Made by a program: the position numbers and the translations under genes. A DNA stretch of 64,000 nucleotides from Flavobacteriaceae bacterium (GTDB lineage Bacteria; Bacteroidota; Bacteroidia; Flavobacteriales; Flavobacteriaceae). This document shows positions 44,601-52,146 of this stretch, one piece after another. Location: positions 558,001-622,000 of the forward strand of contig SIHP01000001.1 in assembly GCA_004762155.1 (NCBI GenBank). The letters run 5' to 3'. The notes below the pieces were generated by a model, which worked only from the letters and a program-made list of their open reading frames with translations, was not told where the DNA came from and searched no databases. How positions within the stretch are numbered: position 1 is the first letter of the stretch; every line of letters begins with the position of its first letter.

Positions 44601-46193
44601 ATCAGCTGTAAAATCAAACTTATTTATTGCTGATGAAAAATCGGCAAGACCTTTAAATTTTAAATCAAAATCATCATCATTTGCATCCATAAAACCATCA
44701 AACAACTTATTCTGGAATTGACCATTTACGTTTAAATTCTTATAGGAATACCCATTAAAATCTACCTTTGAAATTGTACCTATTATTGTAGTATTTATAT
44801 TATCTACATTAAATCCGCTTCCGTTTACATCTGCTCTTAAAGACACCTTTCCGAGCTTGTCGTTTTCTGCAAATTTTCCTAAATTTAAATCAACAAACTC
44901 TACTTCTCCACCATAAACGGCCTCTTCTATATTACCAATATTTGTTAATTGCAAATCGGATATTGTTGTACCTATTTCTGATTTCACAGATAATGTAGCA
45001 TCCATTTGATCTGGAGTAACTCTTACAAGTCCTTCAAGATTAAAAGTACCTAACTTACTAAAACTAGAAGGTAGTTTTTTACCTAAAACGTTAGGCAAAA
45101 TACTTTTTAGTTGATAATAATTAGAAGTTACATTCTCTAAATCAGCATCAAACAAAAAACCTCTATTAAGATTAAATGAGTTTACAAACCCCATATCTCC
45201 TTTAATTTTCATACCATATCTTGAATACAAATTAGCGTTCTCAATACTAAAATTATTCAAAACACCGTTTATATCTGCGGTAAAGTATACTAAATCTCCA
45301 CCTCTTAATTCATGATAAAATTTATTTAAATCCTTAAGAGATAAAGCACTTTTTTTAAAGGTTCCTTTTAAGTGTACTTTGTCTGTAAATTTTTTAAAAT
45401 CTTTTCGTTTATAATCAAAAACGATATCAGCAGCTAATTTTGTTTCGTTATCTGTTTCAATTACGGTGTTTTTAAAAGTCATACGTGTTCTTGTATACTC
45501 AAAATCACAAACCATATTAGTAACATTAATATTTCTATCTTCTGTAAAGTGTAATCCTCTTATTTTTGCTCTAATATCTGGTCCTTCAACTTCAAAATCT
45601 TGAATATTACCACCTACATTGTGCGCTGCAAACTGTAATGGACTTGTTCTATTGTCATCTACAAACCTGTACGTCAAATCATCTACATAAATGTTGGCAG
45701 TATTTAAAACGAAAGGAGTTGATGTTTCTTTTGGCTTATCATCATCAAAGCTATCTATAAAAACAGTTAAGTTATCATCTTTCTCATCTTTATAGGTCTT
45801 CATATAAAAATAAGCATCACTTAAGGTTGCGTCTCCTAAATTAACATTATTATCAACTATACGTTTTGCATTTAAAAGCGATGTTTTTAAACTATTAACA
45901 AAAATAAGTGTGTCTTTATGATGGTCTCTAATTTCGATTCCTTTTAACTCAACACTTCCTAAAAAAGATAGGTCTATTTTTTTAACAAAAATATTAGTAT
46001 TGAACTCTTTATTAACGTAGTTCGTTGCTTTTTGGGCGAGTTTACTTTGGACGGCTGGTATAGAAAGTATTAAAATCAAGAAAAGAAGAAACAATAAAAT
46101 AATTCCTATTAATCTTAATACTATTTTTCTTAGTTTTTTGATAATGCTCTCTTTTAAAATACTTTTTACATCAAAAAATTTGCCTAAATACAA
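41673..46193 (-). CDS. tamB: TamB/DUF490 translocation and assembly protein
   Basis: A 1,506-residue protein with one N-terminal membrane anchor (about residues 28-48), a very long beta-repeat body and a C-terminal DUF490 region (about 1080-1430) with GNLRIEIDTRGKFKMFGDIE and GNYNFKYGGIISKPF. TamB bridges inner and outer membranes and is implicated in lipid transport and outer-membrane assembly. The last 40 residues are strongly basic (Lys/Arg runs). No tamA partner is visible here. Confidence 0.9.
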   Translation of the reverse strand: MYLGKFFDVKSILKESIIKKLRKIVLRLIGIILLFLLFLILILSIPAVQSKLAQKATNYVNKEFNTNIFVKKIDLSFLGSVELKGIEIRDHHKDTLIFVNSLKTSLLNAKRIVDNNVNLGDATLSDAYFYMKTYKDEKDDNLTVFIDSFDDDKPKETSTPFVLNTANIYVDDLTYRFVDDNRTSPLQFAAHNVGGNIQDFEVEGPDIRAKIRGLHFTEDRNINVTNMVCDFEYTRTRMTFKNTVIETDNETKLAADIVFDYKRKDFKKFTDKVHLKGTFKKSALSLKDLNKFYHELRGGDLVYFTADINGVLNNFSIENANLYSRYGMKIKGDMGFVNSFNLNRGFLFDADLENVTSNYYQLKSILPNVLGKKLPSSFSKLGTFNLEGLVRVTPDQMDATLSVKSEIGTTISDLQLTNIGNIEEAVYGGEVEFVDLNLGKFAENDKLGKVSLRADVNGSGFNVDNINTTIIGTISKVDFNGYSYKNLNVNGQFQNKLFDGFMDANDDDFDLKFKGLADFSSAINKFDFTADIDRIDLVKTNLFKRDSVSVLKGEIRLDISGNTLDDIVGKASFKNVQYTNAKETYDFKAFEVNSSIKDSIKTINVDSKDIVMGSLKGKFTFDELLPVCQNALGSVYTNYQAIPVAPNQFLNFDFTIYNQIVAIFFPEISIGNNTKIKGKINSNKNAVKLTFSSLKLNVYDNLIDDVLLRLDNKNKLYNTHLTASKIATKYYKINKLNLLNRTVNDTLFFKSTFKGGEKETENFNLDFFYTINENQKSVVGFQKSTFNHNNFDWVINPDENNFNKLTYSLQENIFSISPFLLTSEDQKIEFSGDVKGNNFKDLQSKFTDFQLASILPESKSLNLNGIVNGVLDLKQKGDYIMPTANLTVNEVLVNDFSQGTLKVKIEGQNSFDKYNVDISLRDYKFDNVNISGALDFSDKKPMIDLAIAFKEYELNGYSDFGGDVIENIRGTLSGNFTAIGEATNPVFDGQLDLNGAGLTFPYLNIDFDFIENATIKLKEQSFAIQNLILQDTKHDTRGRLSGTIRHQDFEKWTLDLGLSTQNLLVLDTKEVDEIPYYGTGFIKGNAQILGTTSNLNIDVYGSTESGTVFVLPLNDVTTVDNYKLIRFKTEGEEIDENYEIEKFKGLNLTINLDVTKDAIAQVVIDKASGSDLKGSGNGNLRIEIDTRGKFKMFGDIEIDNGSYNFKYGGIISKPFNVQKGGTISWNGSPFDAELDITAIYQTKANPAQLLDNVYSTRKIPIDLYTKISGGLFNSKQEFDIKIPNANSTVASELEFKLNANDLNTKMQHFTFLLALGTFYDEESLGSSISSGLTGTAAQVLSGVLSNVLNKEGSKFQIDVGFTQGDETDVSGSYVIEDQVDVSVSTQLSDRVLVNGKVGVPVAGETQTSVVGEVKVEVLLNEEGNFRANFFNKPNDIQYSLEEEGYTQGLGLSYQVNFNNLKELKEKLIKKKKKTKKADSIFKAKKNNRINFKRKKDSTTIKNEKNN

Positions 46194-46232
46194 AGAAACG
46201 TCAATTTTAACGAATATCTAACGTATTATCAA

Positions 46233-46240
46233 TATTTTTG
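46233..46240 (+). promoter_or_regulatory. -7 promoter box of tsaD
   Basis: TATTTTTG matches TAnnTTTG exactly. Its last three bases are a TTG that would otherwise be a possible tsaD start, which argues for the GTG at 46265 as the real one. The resulting untranslated leader would be under 20 bases. Confidence 0.5.
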
Positions 46241-46264
46241 TCTCCAATTATAAGAACAATTAAA

Positions 46265-47287
46265 GTGCAAGATATTTATATTTTAGGAATAGAAAGTTCA
46301 TGTGATGATACTAGTGCTTCTGTAATTTTTAACGGAAAAAAACTAAGTAATATTACTGCCAATCAAGAAGTACATGCCAAATATGGTGGTGTTGTACCTG
46401 AGTTAGCTTCTAGAGCACATCAACAAAATATTGTTCCTGTTGTACAACAAGCTATTGAGCAAGCTCATATAAAAAAAGAACAACTCTCCGCAATTGCTTT
46501 TACTCGCGGACCTGGTTTAATGGGTTCTTTATTAGTTGGTACTTCTTTTGCTAAGTCTTTAGCACTTGGATTAAACATTCCGCTTATAGATGTTAACCAT
46601 ATGCAAGCACATATTTTAGCTCATTTTATTGAAGAAGAAGATTGTGAAATTCCTCCCTTTCCTTTTATTTGTTTAACAATTAGTGGTGGACATACACAAA
46701 TTGTTAAAGTTTCTAATCATTTTGATATGGAAATTTTAGGGGAAACCATGGACGATGCCGTTGGAGAAGCTTATGATAAATCTGCGAAAATCTTAGGTTT
46801 ACCTTATCCTGGTGGGCCTTTGGTTGATAAATATGCACAATTAGGAAATCCTAAAGCTTTTTTATTTACAAAACCTAAGGTTGGTGATTTAGAGTTTAGT
46901 TTTAGTGGTTTAAAAACACAGTTTTTATATTTTATTCAGAAAAAAGAAAAAGAGAATCCTAATTTTATTGAAGAGAATTTAAATGATATTTGTGCTTCTT
47001 TACAATATACAATTGTAGAAATTTTAATAGGAAAATTAAAAAATGCTGTTAAACAAACTAACATAAAACATATTGCAATTGCTGGTGGAGTTTCAGCAAA
47101 TTCTGAAATAAGAAAACGTCTTCAATTAGCAGAAAAACATTGGGGATGGACTACTTACATTCCTAAATTTGAATACACAACAGATAATGCCGCTATGATT
47201 GCAATTACTGGATATTTAAAATATTTAGACAAACAATATGCAGATGTTTCTGTTACAGCAAAGGCTAGATTAAAAGTTACCGAATAA
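46265..47287 (+). CDS. tsaD: tRNA threonylcarbamoyladenosine transferase TsaD
   Basis: A 340-residue member of the Kae1/TsaD family, which makes the t6A base in tRNAs reading ANN codons. ILGIESSCDDT (about residues 6-16), the metal-binding HMQAH (two His in HMQAHILAHF, about 110-119), SGGHT and GEAYDKSAKILGLPYPGGP are all visible. The start is taken as GTG at 46265, because the protein family begins about six residues before ILGIESS and no ATG exists there. The following gene starts two bases after its stop. Confidence 0.93.
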   Translation: MQDIYILGIESSCDDTSASVIFNGKKLSNITANQEVHAKYGGVVPELASRAHQQNIVPVVQQAIEQAHIKKEQLSAIAFTRGPGLMGSLLVGTSFAKSLALGLNIPLIDVNHMQAHILAHFIEEEDCEIPPFPFICLTISGGHTQIVKVSNHFDMEILGETMDDAVGEAYDKSAKILGLPYPGGPLVDKYAQLGNPKAFLFTKPKVGDLEFSFSGLKTQFLYFIQKKEKENPNFIEENLNDICASLQYTIVEILIGKLKNAVKQTNIKHIAIAGGVSANSEIRKRLQLAEKHWGWTTYIPKFEYTTDNAAMIAITGYLKYLDKQYADVSVTAKARLKVTE

Positions 47288-47289
47288 CT

Positions 47290-49143
47290 ATGAATTTATT
47301 AAAAAACAGATTTTTTTGCAACCTTATTTATTTTTTTACTTGGGTTATTTACTTTCTTTTTGCACGCTTTTTATTTTTGTGCTATTATCTTGAAAAAGCA
47401 AGTTCTTTATCTTTTTTAACCAAATTAAAAACATTTTATCATGGTTTAAAACTAGATTTTTCATTTGCGGCTTATTTATCTACAATTCCTTTTTTATTGA
47501 TTCTTTTTTCAATTTTTGTTCCTAGAAAAATAATCAATGCCATTATTAAACCATATACATTCTTATTAATTTTTATCATCAATTTATTGATGATTATTGA
47601 TATTGTTTTGTATAAATCTTGGGGAGTACGCATTGATGCTACTTTATTAAATTATGCGAATACTCCTAAAATAATGCTTGCCTCTGTTTCGGGTACGTTG
47701 CTGTTTTTTGGTATTTTAATATGGATTGTATTATCACTATTGATCTGTTTTTGTTTTAATAAAGCTTTAAATTTTTCTTTTAGTAAATTAGAGAAAGGAA
47801 AATTATGGGAAATACCTATCTTTTTTCTTTTAATAGGTTTTTTAATTATTCCTGTTCGTGGTGGTTTTCAAAACATTCCTATAAACCAGAGTAATGTTTA
47901 TTTTTCTAAGCAGATGTTTGCTAATCATGTTGCTGTTAATTTTATTTGGAACTTTACCAATACACTTACGCATAAAACAGGAAATAAAAATCCATATAAA
48001 AACTTTAACCCAGAAACTGCTAAAAAAATCATTAACAAAACAAAAAACTTACTTTTAAGTGGTAATGATTCTATTTTAAAAACACCAAACCCTAATATAA
48101 TTTTAATTATTTGGGAAAGTTTATCTGCAAAAGCTGTTGGTGTTTTAGGAGGAACACCAAATGCAACAGAAAATTTAAATAGACTTGCAAAAGAAGGGAT
48201 TTTATTCTCTAATTTTTACGGAAATGGAGACAGAACCGACAAAGGTTTAGCGGCTATTTTAAGTGGATATTATCCACAACCTACACGTAGTATTATTAAA
48301 ATGCCAAATAAAACGCAATCACTTCCAATATTAACTCAAGAAATGAAAAACTTGGGATATACTACTTCTTTTTATTATGGTGGTGATAGTAATTTTGGAA
48401 ATATGATTACGTATTTACGTAACGGGAATATTGATAGAATAGTAGACGGAACGGAATTCGATAAAGATGATTGGAATTCTAAGTGGGGTGCGCATGATCA
48501 TATTTTTTTAGAAAGAGTTATGAAAGATTTATCGGAGCCACAACTAAAAAAACCTTTTTTCACTACAGCTTTAACACTTACAAGTCATGAACCTTATGAA
48601 TTCCCTGATGAATATAAATTTGGAAAAGACACTGAACAAAATAAATATTTAAGTGCACAGGCGTATACGGATAAAGCTATTGGGAAATTTATTGAAGATG
48701 CAAAAAAGCAATCTTGGTGGAATAATACGTTAATCGTTATTATGGCTGATCATGGACATCCGCTTCCGAAACACGAAGGTTATTTTAATTCTCCTAAACG
48801 ATTTCAAATACCTATGGTTTGGTTAGGAGGTGCTCTTAAGCATAAAAACATTACTGTTCCTAACTTTGGTTCGCAAGCTGATTTTGCGTATACCTTAACT
48901 AAATTATTACATGGAAATGCGAAACAGTTTACTTTTGGTAATCATATTTTCAGTAATAATCCAGATAAACAATATGTTCATTACGTCTTTAATAAAGGTT
49001 TTGGAACTGTTGATAAATCTGGTAGTTTTGTTTTTGATTATGTAAGTAAAAAACCTGTTTTAGAAATAGGCAATTATAAACACTTAGATTCTTTAGGGAA
49101 AGCAATTAGCCAAGAAGCATATCAAGATTTTTTAGATCGATAA
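47290..49143 (+). CDS. LTA synthase-like sulfatase-fold membrane protein
   Basis: A 617-residue protein with about five N-terminal membrane segments (up to residue about 190) followed by an extracellular alkaline-phosphatase-superfamily domain. IIWESLSAKAVG (metal-binding Glu), GNGDRTDKGLAAILSGY (candidate nucleophile Thr) and MADHGHP (metal-binding Asp/His) match lipoteichoic acid synthase-type phosphotransferases. In Gram-negatives these add phosphoglycerol or phosphoethanolamine groups to glycans or lipids. It is cotranscribed with tsaD. Confidence 0.88.
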   Translation: MNLLKNRFFCNLIYFFTWVIYFLFARFLFLCYYLEKASSLSFLTKLKTFYHGLKLDFSFAAYLSTIPFLLILFSIFVPRKIINAIIKPYTFLLIFIINLLMIIDIVLYKSWGVRIDATLLNYANTPKIMLASVSGTLLFFGILIWIVLSLLICFCFNKALNFSFSKLEKGKLWEIPIFFLLIGFLIIPVRGGFQNIPINQSNVYFSKQMFANHVAVNFIWNFTNTLTHKTGNKNPYKNFNPETAKKIINKTKNLLLSGNDSILKTPNPNIILIIWESLSAKAVGVLGGTPNATENLNRLAKEGILFSNFYGNGDRTDKGLAAILSGYYPQPTRSIIKMPNKTQSLPILTQEMKNLGYTTSFYYGGDSNFGNMITYLRNGNIDRIVDGTEFDKDDWNSKWGAHDHIFLERVMKDLSEPQLKKPFFTTALTLTSHEPYEFPDEYKFGKDTEQNKYLSAQAYTDKAIGKFIEDAKKQSWWNNTLIVIMADHGHPLPKHEGYFNSPKRFQIPMVWLGGALKHKNITVPNFGSQADFAYTLTKLLHGNAKQFTFGNHIFSNNPDKQYVHYVFNKGFGTVDKSGSFVFDYVSKKPVLEIGNYKHLDSLGKAISQEAYQDFLDR

Positions 49144-49243
49144 CAATTTCCTTACTCTAGATAAAGGAGACCGCTTCGCTAAAAGAACCAAGAGATAAGA
49201 TTTTTTCCTTCTTTTGCTACTTATTCTTTACTCCTCACTCTTT

Positions 49244-49270
49244 GTTCTTTGTTCTTTGTTCTTTGTTCTA
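49244..49270. repeat. GTTCTTT microsatellite
   Basis: Nearly four copies of GTTCTTT in a row, in an intergenic stretch of 251 bases with otherwise little content. Such short repeats can vary in number by slippage. Confidence 0.7.
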
Positions 49271-49329
49271 AACCTCTTAAACATTTATAGTAAATAGAAA
49301 GCAAGTTTTAGTGAAATCTTAAAAATTAA

Positions 49330-49359
49330 AAAAGCGAATTATTTACATAACTCGCTTTT
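49330..49359 (-). terminator. Terminator of the redoxin gene
   Basis: AAAAGCGAATTAT pairs with ATAACTCGCTTTT with one mismatch; T-rich on the minus strand, 36 bases after the stop. Confidence 0.8.
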
Positions 49360-49394
49360 CTTTTGAACTTTAATTTAAAATTAAAAACAATATA

Positions 49395-50012
49395 TTATTG
49401 CACTTTAATAGAACAACCTATTGCCTTTGTCTTTGTTGTTGTTAATTTTTTCCCTGCTAATAAAGTATCAATAGCATCTGCAACATATTCTTCACTTACA
49501 GCACTTGCATCTCTAGCATTATTATCTATTGCACCAATATAAGACACAACCATGTCTTTCTTTTTTATTTTATTTAAAATAAAAACATGTGGCGTTCTTG
49601 TTGCACCAAATTTTGGATATACCGTTTGTCCTTTATCAAATAAATAAGGGAATGTAAATCCTTTTTCTTTCGCTCTTTTTTTCATTGATTCAAAATCATC
49701 TCCTGGAGAAGCAATTGGATCATTCGGATTAATTGCCACCACTGGATATCCTAAATCTTTATATTTTTTGTCTAAAGCGATTATTCTTTCTTCGTACATT
49801 TTAGAATACGGGCAATGGTTACAGGTAAATACTAAAATTACACCTTTTGCCTTTTTAAAATCTTTTAATGAAACATTTTTTCCATCAATATTTTTTAAAG
49901 AAAAATCTTCAACAACATCTCCTACTTCATATCCTTTTTTTGTTGTGTTTATTGTAAATGCTGTTGCTAAAGCAAATACAGCTAAAACTAAAACTGTTTT
50001 TAAAACTCTCAT
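49395..50012 (-). CDS. Secreted redoxin-family protein
   Basis: A 205-residue thioredoxin-fold (AhpC/TSA-redoxin) protein with a signal peptide (about residues 1-20). The redox site is FTCNHCPYSK (about 61-70), with CNHC as the CxxC pair, and TPHVFILNK supplies the cis-Pro. Such secreted redoxins reduce periplasmic disulfides or peroxides. It starts six bases after the TlpA-like gene's end, so the two form an operon. Confidence 0.85.
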   Translation of the reverse strand: MRVLKTVLVLAVFALATAFTINTTKKGYEVGDVVEDFSLKNIDGKNVSLKDFKKAKGVILVFTCNHCPYSKMYEERIIALDKKYKDLGYPVVAINPNDPIASPGDDFESMKKRAKEKGFTFPYLFDKGQTVYPKFGATRTPHVFILNKIKKKDMVVSYIGAIDNNARDASAVSEEYVADAIDTLLAGKKLTTTKTKAIGCSIKVQ

Positions 50013-50018
50013 AATTGT

Positions 50019-50576
50019 TTACTTAATAAATGTTTGTAATTCTTTTAATAATAAATCATAATCGAACGATTGTTCGTAAAAAGCACGTTTATCTTTCGTA
50101 TAGATAATTGTAGCTGGTAAAGCTCCAGTCCAGGTTGAATCTATTTTATTAATCCACACATTTTGGTTTGGATCATCAAACAAAACAACTTCAGATTTAA
50201 TATTTCGTTCTTTTATAAAAGGTAATAATTGACTTTCTACTTGATTCGGAAAATCCAAACTCACCAATAAAACTTCTACATTTTTATCTTTAAAGTTTTC
50301 ATTAATTTTTTCAAAAGCTGGCAATTCATCAACACAAGGTTTACACCAAGTTGCCCAAAAATTAACTATATAGGTTTTGTCTCCTTTTTTATTCAATAAA
50401 GGTGCTAAAGAATTATAGTCATACGTTGCTATAAGTGGTGTTTCTTTTTTAACAACTGGTGCTACATTGGATTCAATATTTGCCGTTGGATTTTGCTGTT
50501 TTTCTTTCTTTATCTCTTTTCCACATGAGAAAAGGAACATAAATACTACTAAATAAAAGGGATTAAGTTTTTTCAT
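50019..50576 (-). CDS. TlpA-like thioredoxin lipoprotein
   Basis: A 185-residue lipoprotein (lipobox LFSC, Cys18) with a TlpA-type thioredoxin domain: NFWATWCKPCVDELPAF (WCKPC, about residues 77-81) and ALPATIIY with the cis-Pro. It would act as a periplasmic thiol-disulfide reductase, for example in cytochrome c maturation or repair of oxidised proteins. It is followed by the redoxin gene. Confidence 0.88.
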   Translation of the reverse strand: MKKLNPFYLVVFMFLFSCGKEIKKEKQQNPTANIESNVAPVVKKETPLIATYDYNSLAPLLNKKGDKTYIVNFWATWCKPCVDELPAFEKINENFKDKNVEVLLVSLDFPNQVESQLLPFIKERNIKSEVVLFDDPNQNVWINKIDSTWTGALPATIIYTKDKRAFYEQSFDYDLLLKELQTFIK

Positions 50577-50714
50577 GTTTTAAAGATAATCATTGTACTT
50601 TTTGGTTGTGAAAAATTAACTTTTTTTAACTAAATTTTATTAAAACTAACTCATTATCAGCTTTTATTAAAAAATAAAATAATAGATTTACAAAATAACC
50701 TAACAAAATTTATT

Positions 50715-51170
50715 ATGAAAAAAATTATATTATTTGTTGTTTTTGCGGTATTTATTACAACTAATTCTTTTTCTAGAGGAAAAATACCTGTATGCTTTCC
50801 TTGCGAAAAAATAGATTTAGTTAAAGATTTACCTGATGATGAATTATTAAAACAAGGAACATCTTACCTAAATTTAGGATACTATTATGAGGAATATGGA
50901 ATTATATTTATTCCTGCTTGGTTGTCTTCTAAGAAATATGTTTTAATGAACACTGGTGGTTCTACATATTATGATCTTACAAAAGAGCAAATAACAGAAC
51001 TTGAAACAAAATATGATTTAGACCTTACTTCTAATCCTTTATCCTTTTGGAAAAAAATAGGTGGTAAATTAATTTATATAGTTGTGATTGGATTTTTAAT
51101 TTGGGGACAATTCTCTAAAGATCCTGAGGATGAAAACGAAGAACAAACAACACCAAAAGTTGATGAATAA
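50715..51170 (+). CDS. Small secreted/membrane protein of unknown function
   Basis: A 151-residue protein with a signal peptide (residues 1-20, ending SFSR), a CFPC pair just after cleavage (residues 27-30), a globular part (about 35-110), one membrane segment (about 114-130, LIYIVVIGFLIWGQF) and an acidic C-terminal tail. I do not recognise the family. The CxxC near the N-terminus and two nearby thioredoxin-like genes hint at a redox link, but this is weak. Confidence 0.6.
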   Translation: MKKIILFVVFAVFITTNSFSRGKIPVCFPCEKIDLVKDLPDDELLKQGTSYLNLGYYYEEYGIIFIPAWLSSKKYVLMNTGGSTYYDLTKEQITELETKYDLDLTSNPLSFWKKIGGKLIYIVVIGFLIWGQFSKDPEDENEEQTTPKVDE

Positions 51171-51180
51171 AATACTATAA

Positions 51181-51210
51181 AAAAAGCCTCGCATTTAGCG
51201 AGGCTTTTTT
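51181..51210. terminator. Bidirectional terminator
   Basis: AAAAAGCCTCGC pairs with GCGAGGCTTTTTT around ATTTA, separating convergent genes. Confidence 0.95.
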
Positions 51211-51992
51211 TATTTATAAATTTCATTTAAGAGTTTCGCTAATCTAATCCCTCCTTTTTGTAATTGTTTTCTTACTGTTGGAAAATGATCATAAGAATAA
51301 CGATATTTTAATTTATCTCCTACTTCCACAGAATTATATACTTCTTTTGTTAATTTATGAGTGTCTTTAACCCAATCAACAACACTTCCTTTTTGGAGTA
51401 ATTTTATTTGTTCTTTAGATAAATCTTTAGTGTTAGCTGCTAATTCAATATAACTCATTCCCCATTCTTCAAGCATATTTGTGTCCCAAACCCTATGTAA
51501 GTTTGTTCCTTTATTAAACCATTGTAATTGTATTGTATTTCCACCTTTATCTTCTTTTTGTCCAATATGCATTGGTTGGTGTAAATCCCCAACTAAATGT
51601 ACTAACATTTTTAAATAAAAACGTTTGTCTTCTTCTTTAGCTGTTTTACTTTTTAATATTGCAATACACTTATTTATACCTGTTACTAAATCTCCTTTAG
51701 GATTTTTATCTGCAGTTTCATAATTTCCATCCAAAGGCATATTTACATAATGCCAAGAAGAAAATTCTTTATATTTTTTATCTGATTTAATCTGATCGGC
51801 ATAAGTAGATACAAACGCTAAACCTTCTCCTTTCAATAGCTTATCAATTTTCTTTTTTGCTTTTTTTGTCAAATGAGCCTCCGCTATTTCTCCTGTTGCT
51901 CTATGTCCAGTTGGACCCCAAATGTCTATTGTAGAAAAACCTGTAACAACAAACACTATCGCTACAACAAACAATAATTTACTAATTTTCAT
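51210..51992 (-). CDS. S1/P1-type zinc nuclease
   Basis: A 260-residue secreted nuclease that cleaves single-stranded DNA and RNA. A signal peptide is followed by the mature start IWGPTGHRATGEIAEAHL, with the Trp and His of the three-zinc site, and by SWHYVNMPL, HLVGDLHQPMHIG and HRVWDTNML, which hold the remaining ligands. Probably a nutrient or phosphate scavenging enzyme. Confidence 0.94.
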   Translation of the reverse strand: MKISKLLFVVAIVFVVTGFSTIDIWGPTGHRATGEIAEAHLTKKAKKKIDKLLKGEGLAFVSTYADQIKSDKKYKEFSSWHYVNMPLDGNYETADKNPKGDLVTGINKCIAILKSKTAKEEDKRFYLKMLVHLVGDLHQPMHIGQKEDKGGNTIQLQWFNKGTNLHRVWDTNMLEEWGMSYIELAANTKDLSKEQIKLLQKGSVVDWVKDTHKLTKEVYNSVEVGDKLKYRYSYDHFPTVRKQLQKGGIRLAKLLNEIYK

Positions 51993-52146
51993 TATGGTAA
52001 GATTTTTTGGCTAAAATAATACATTATATAATATGAAAAATTTCATTAACATAAAACATTTTCTAAGCCCTACCATTAACATATTTTTAAGAAACAACTA
52101 TTGAATAAATTCTACTTTTAAACCTTAACAACTATTAACTTTTATA

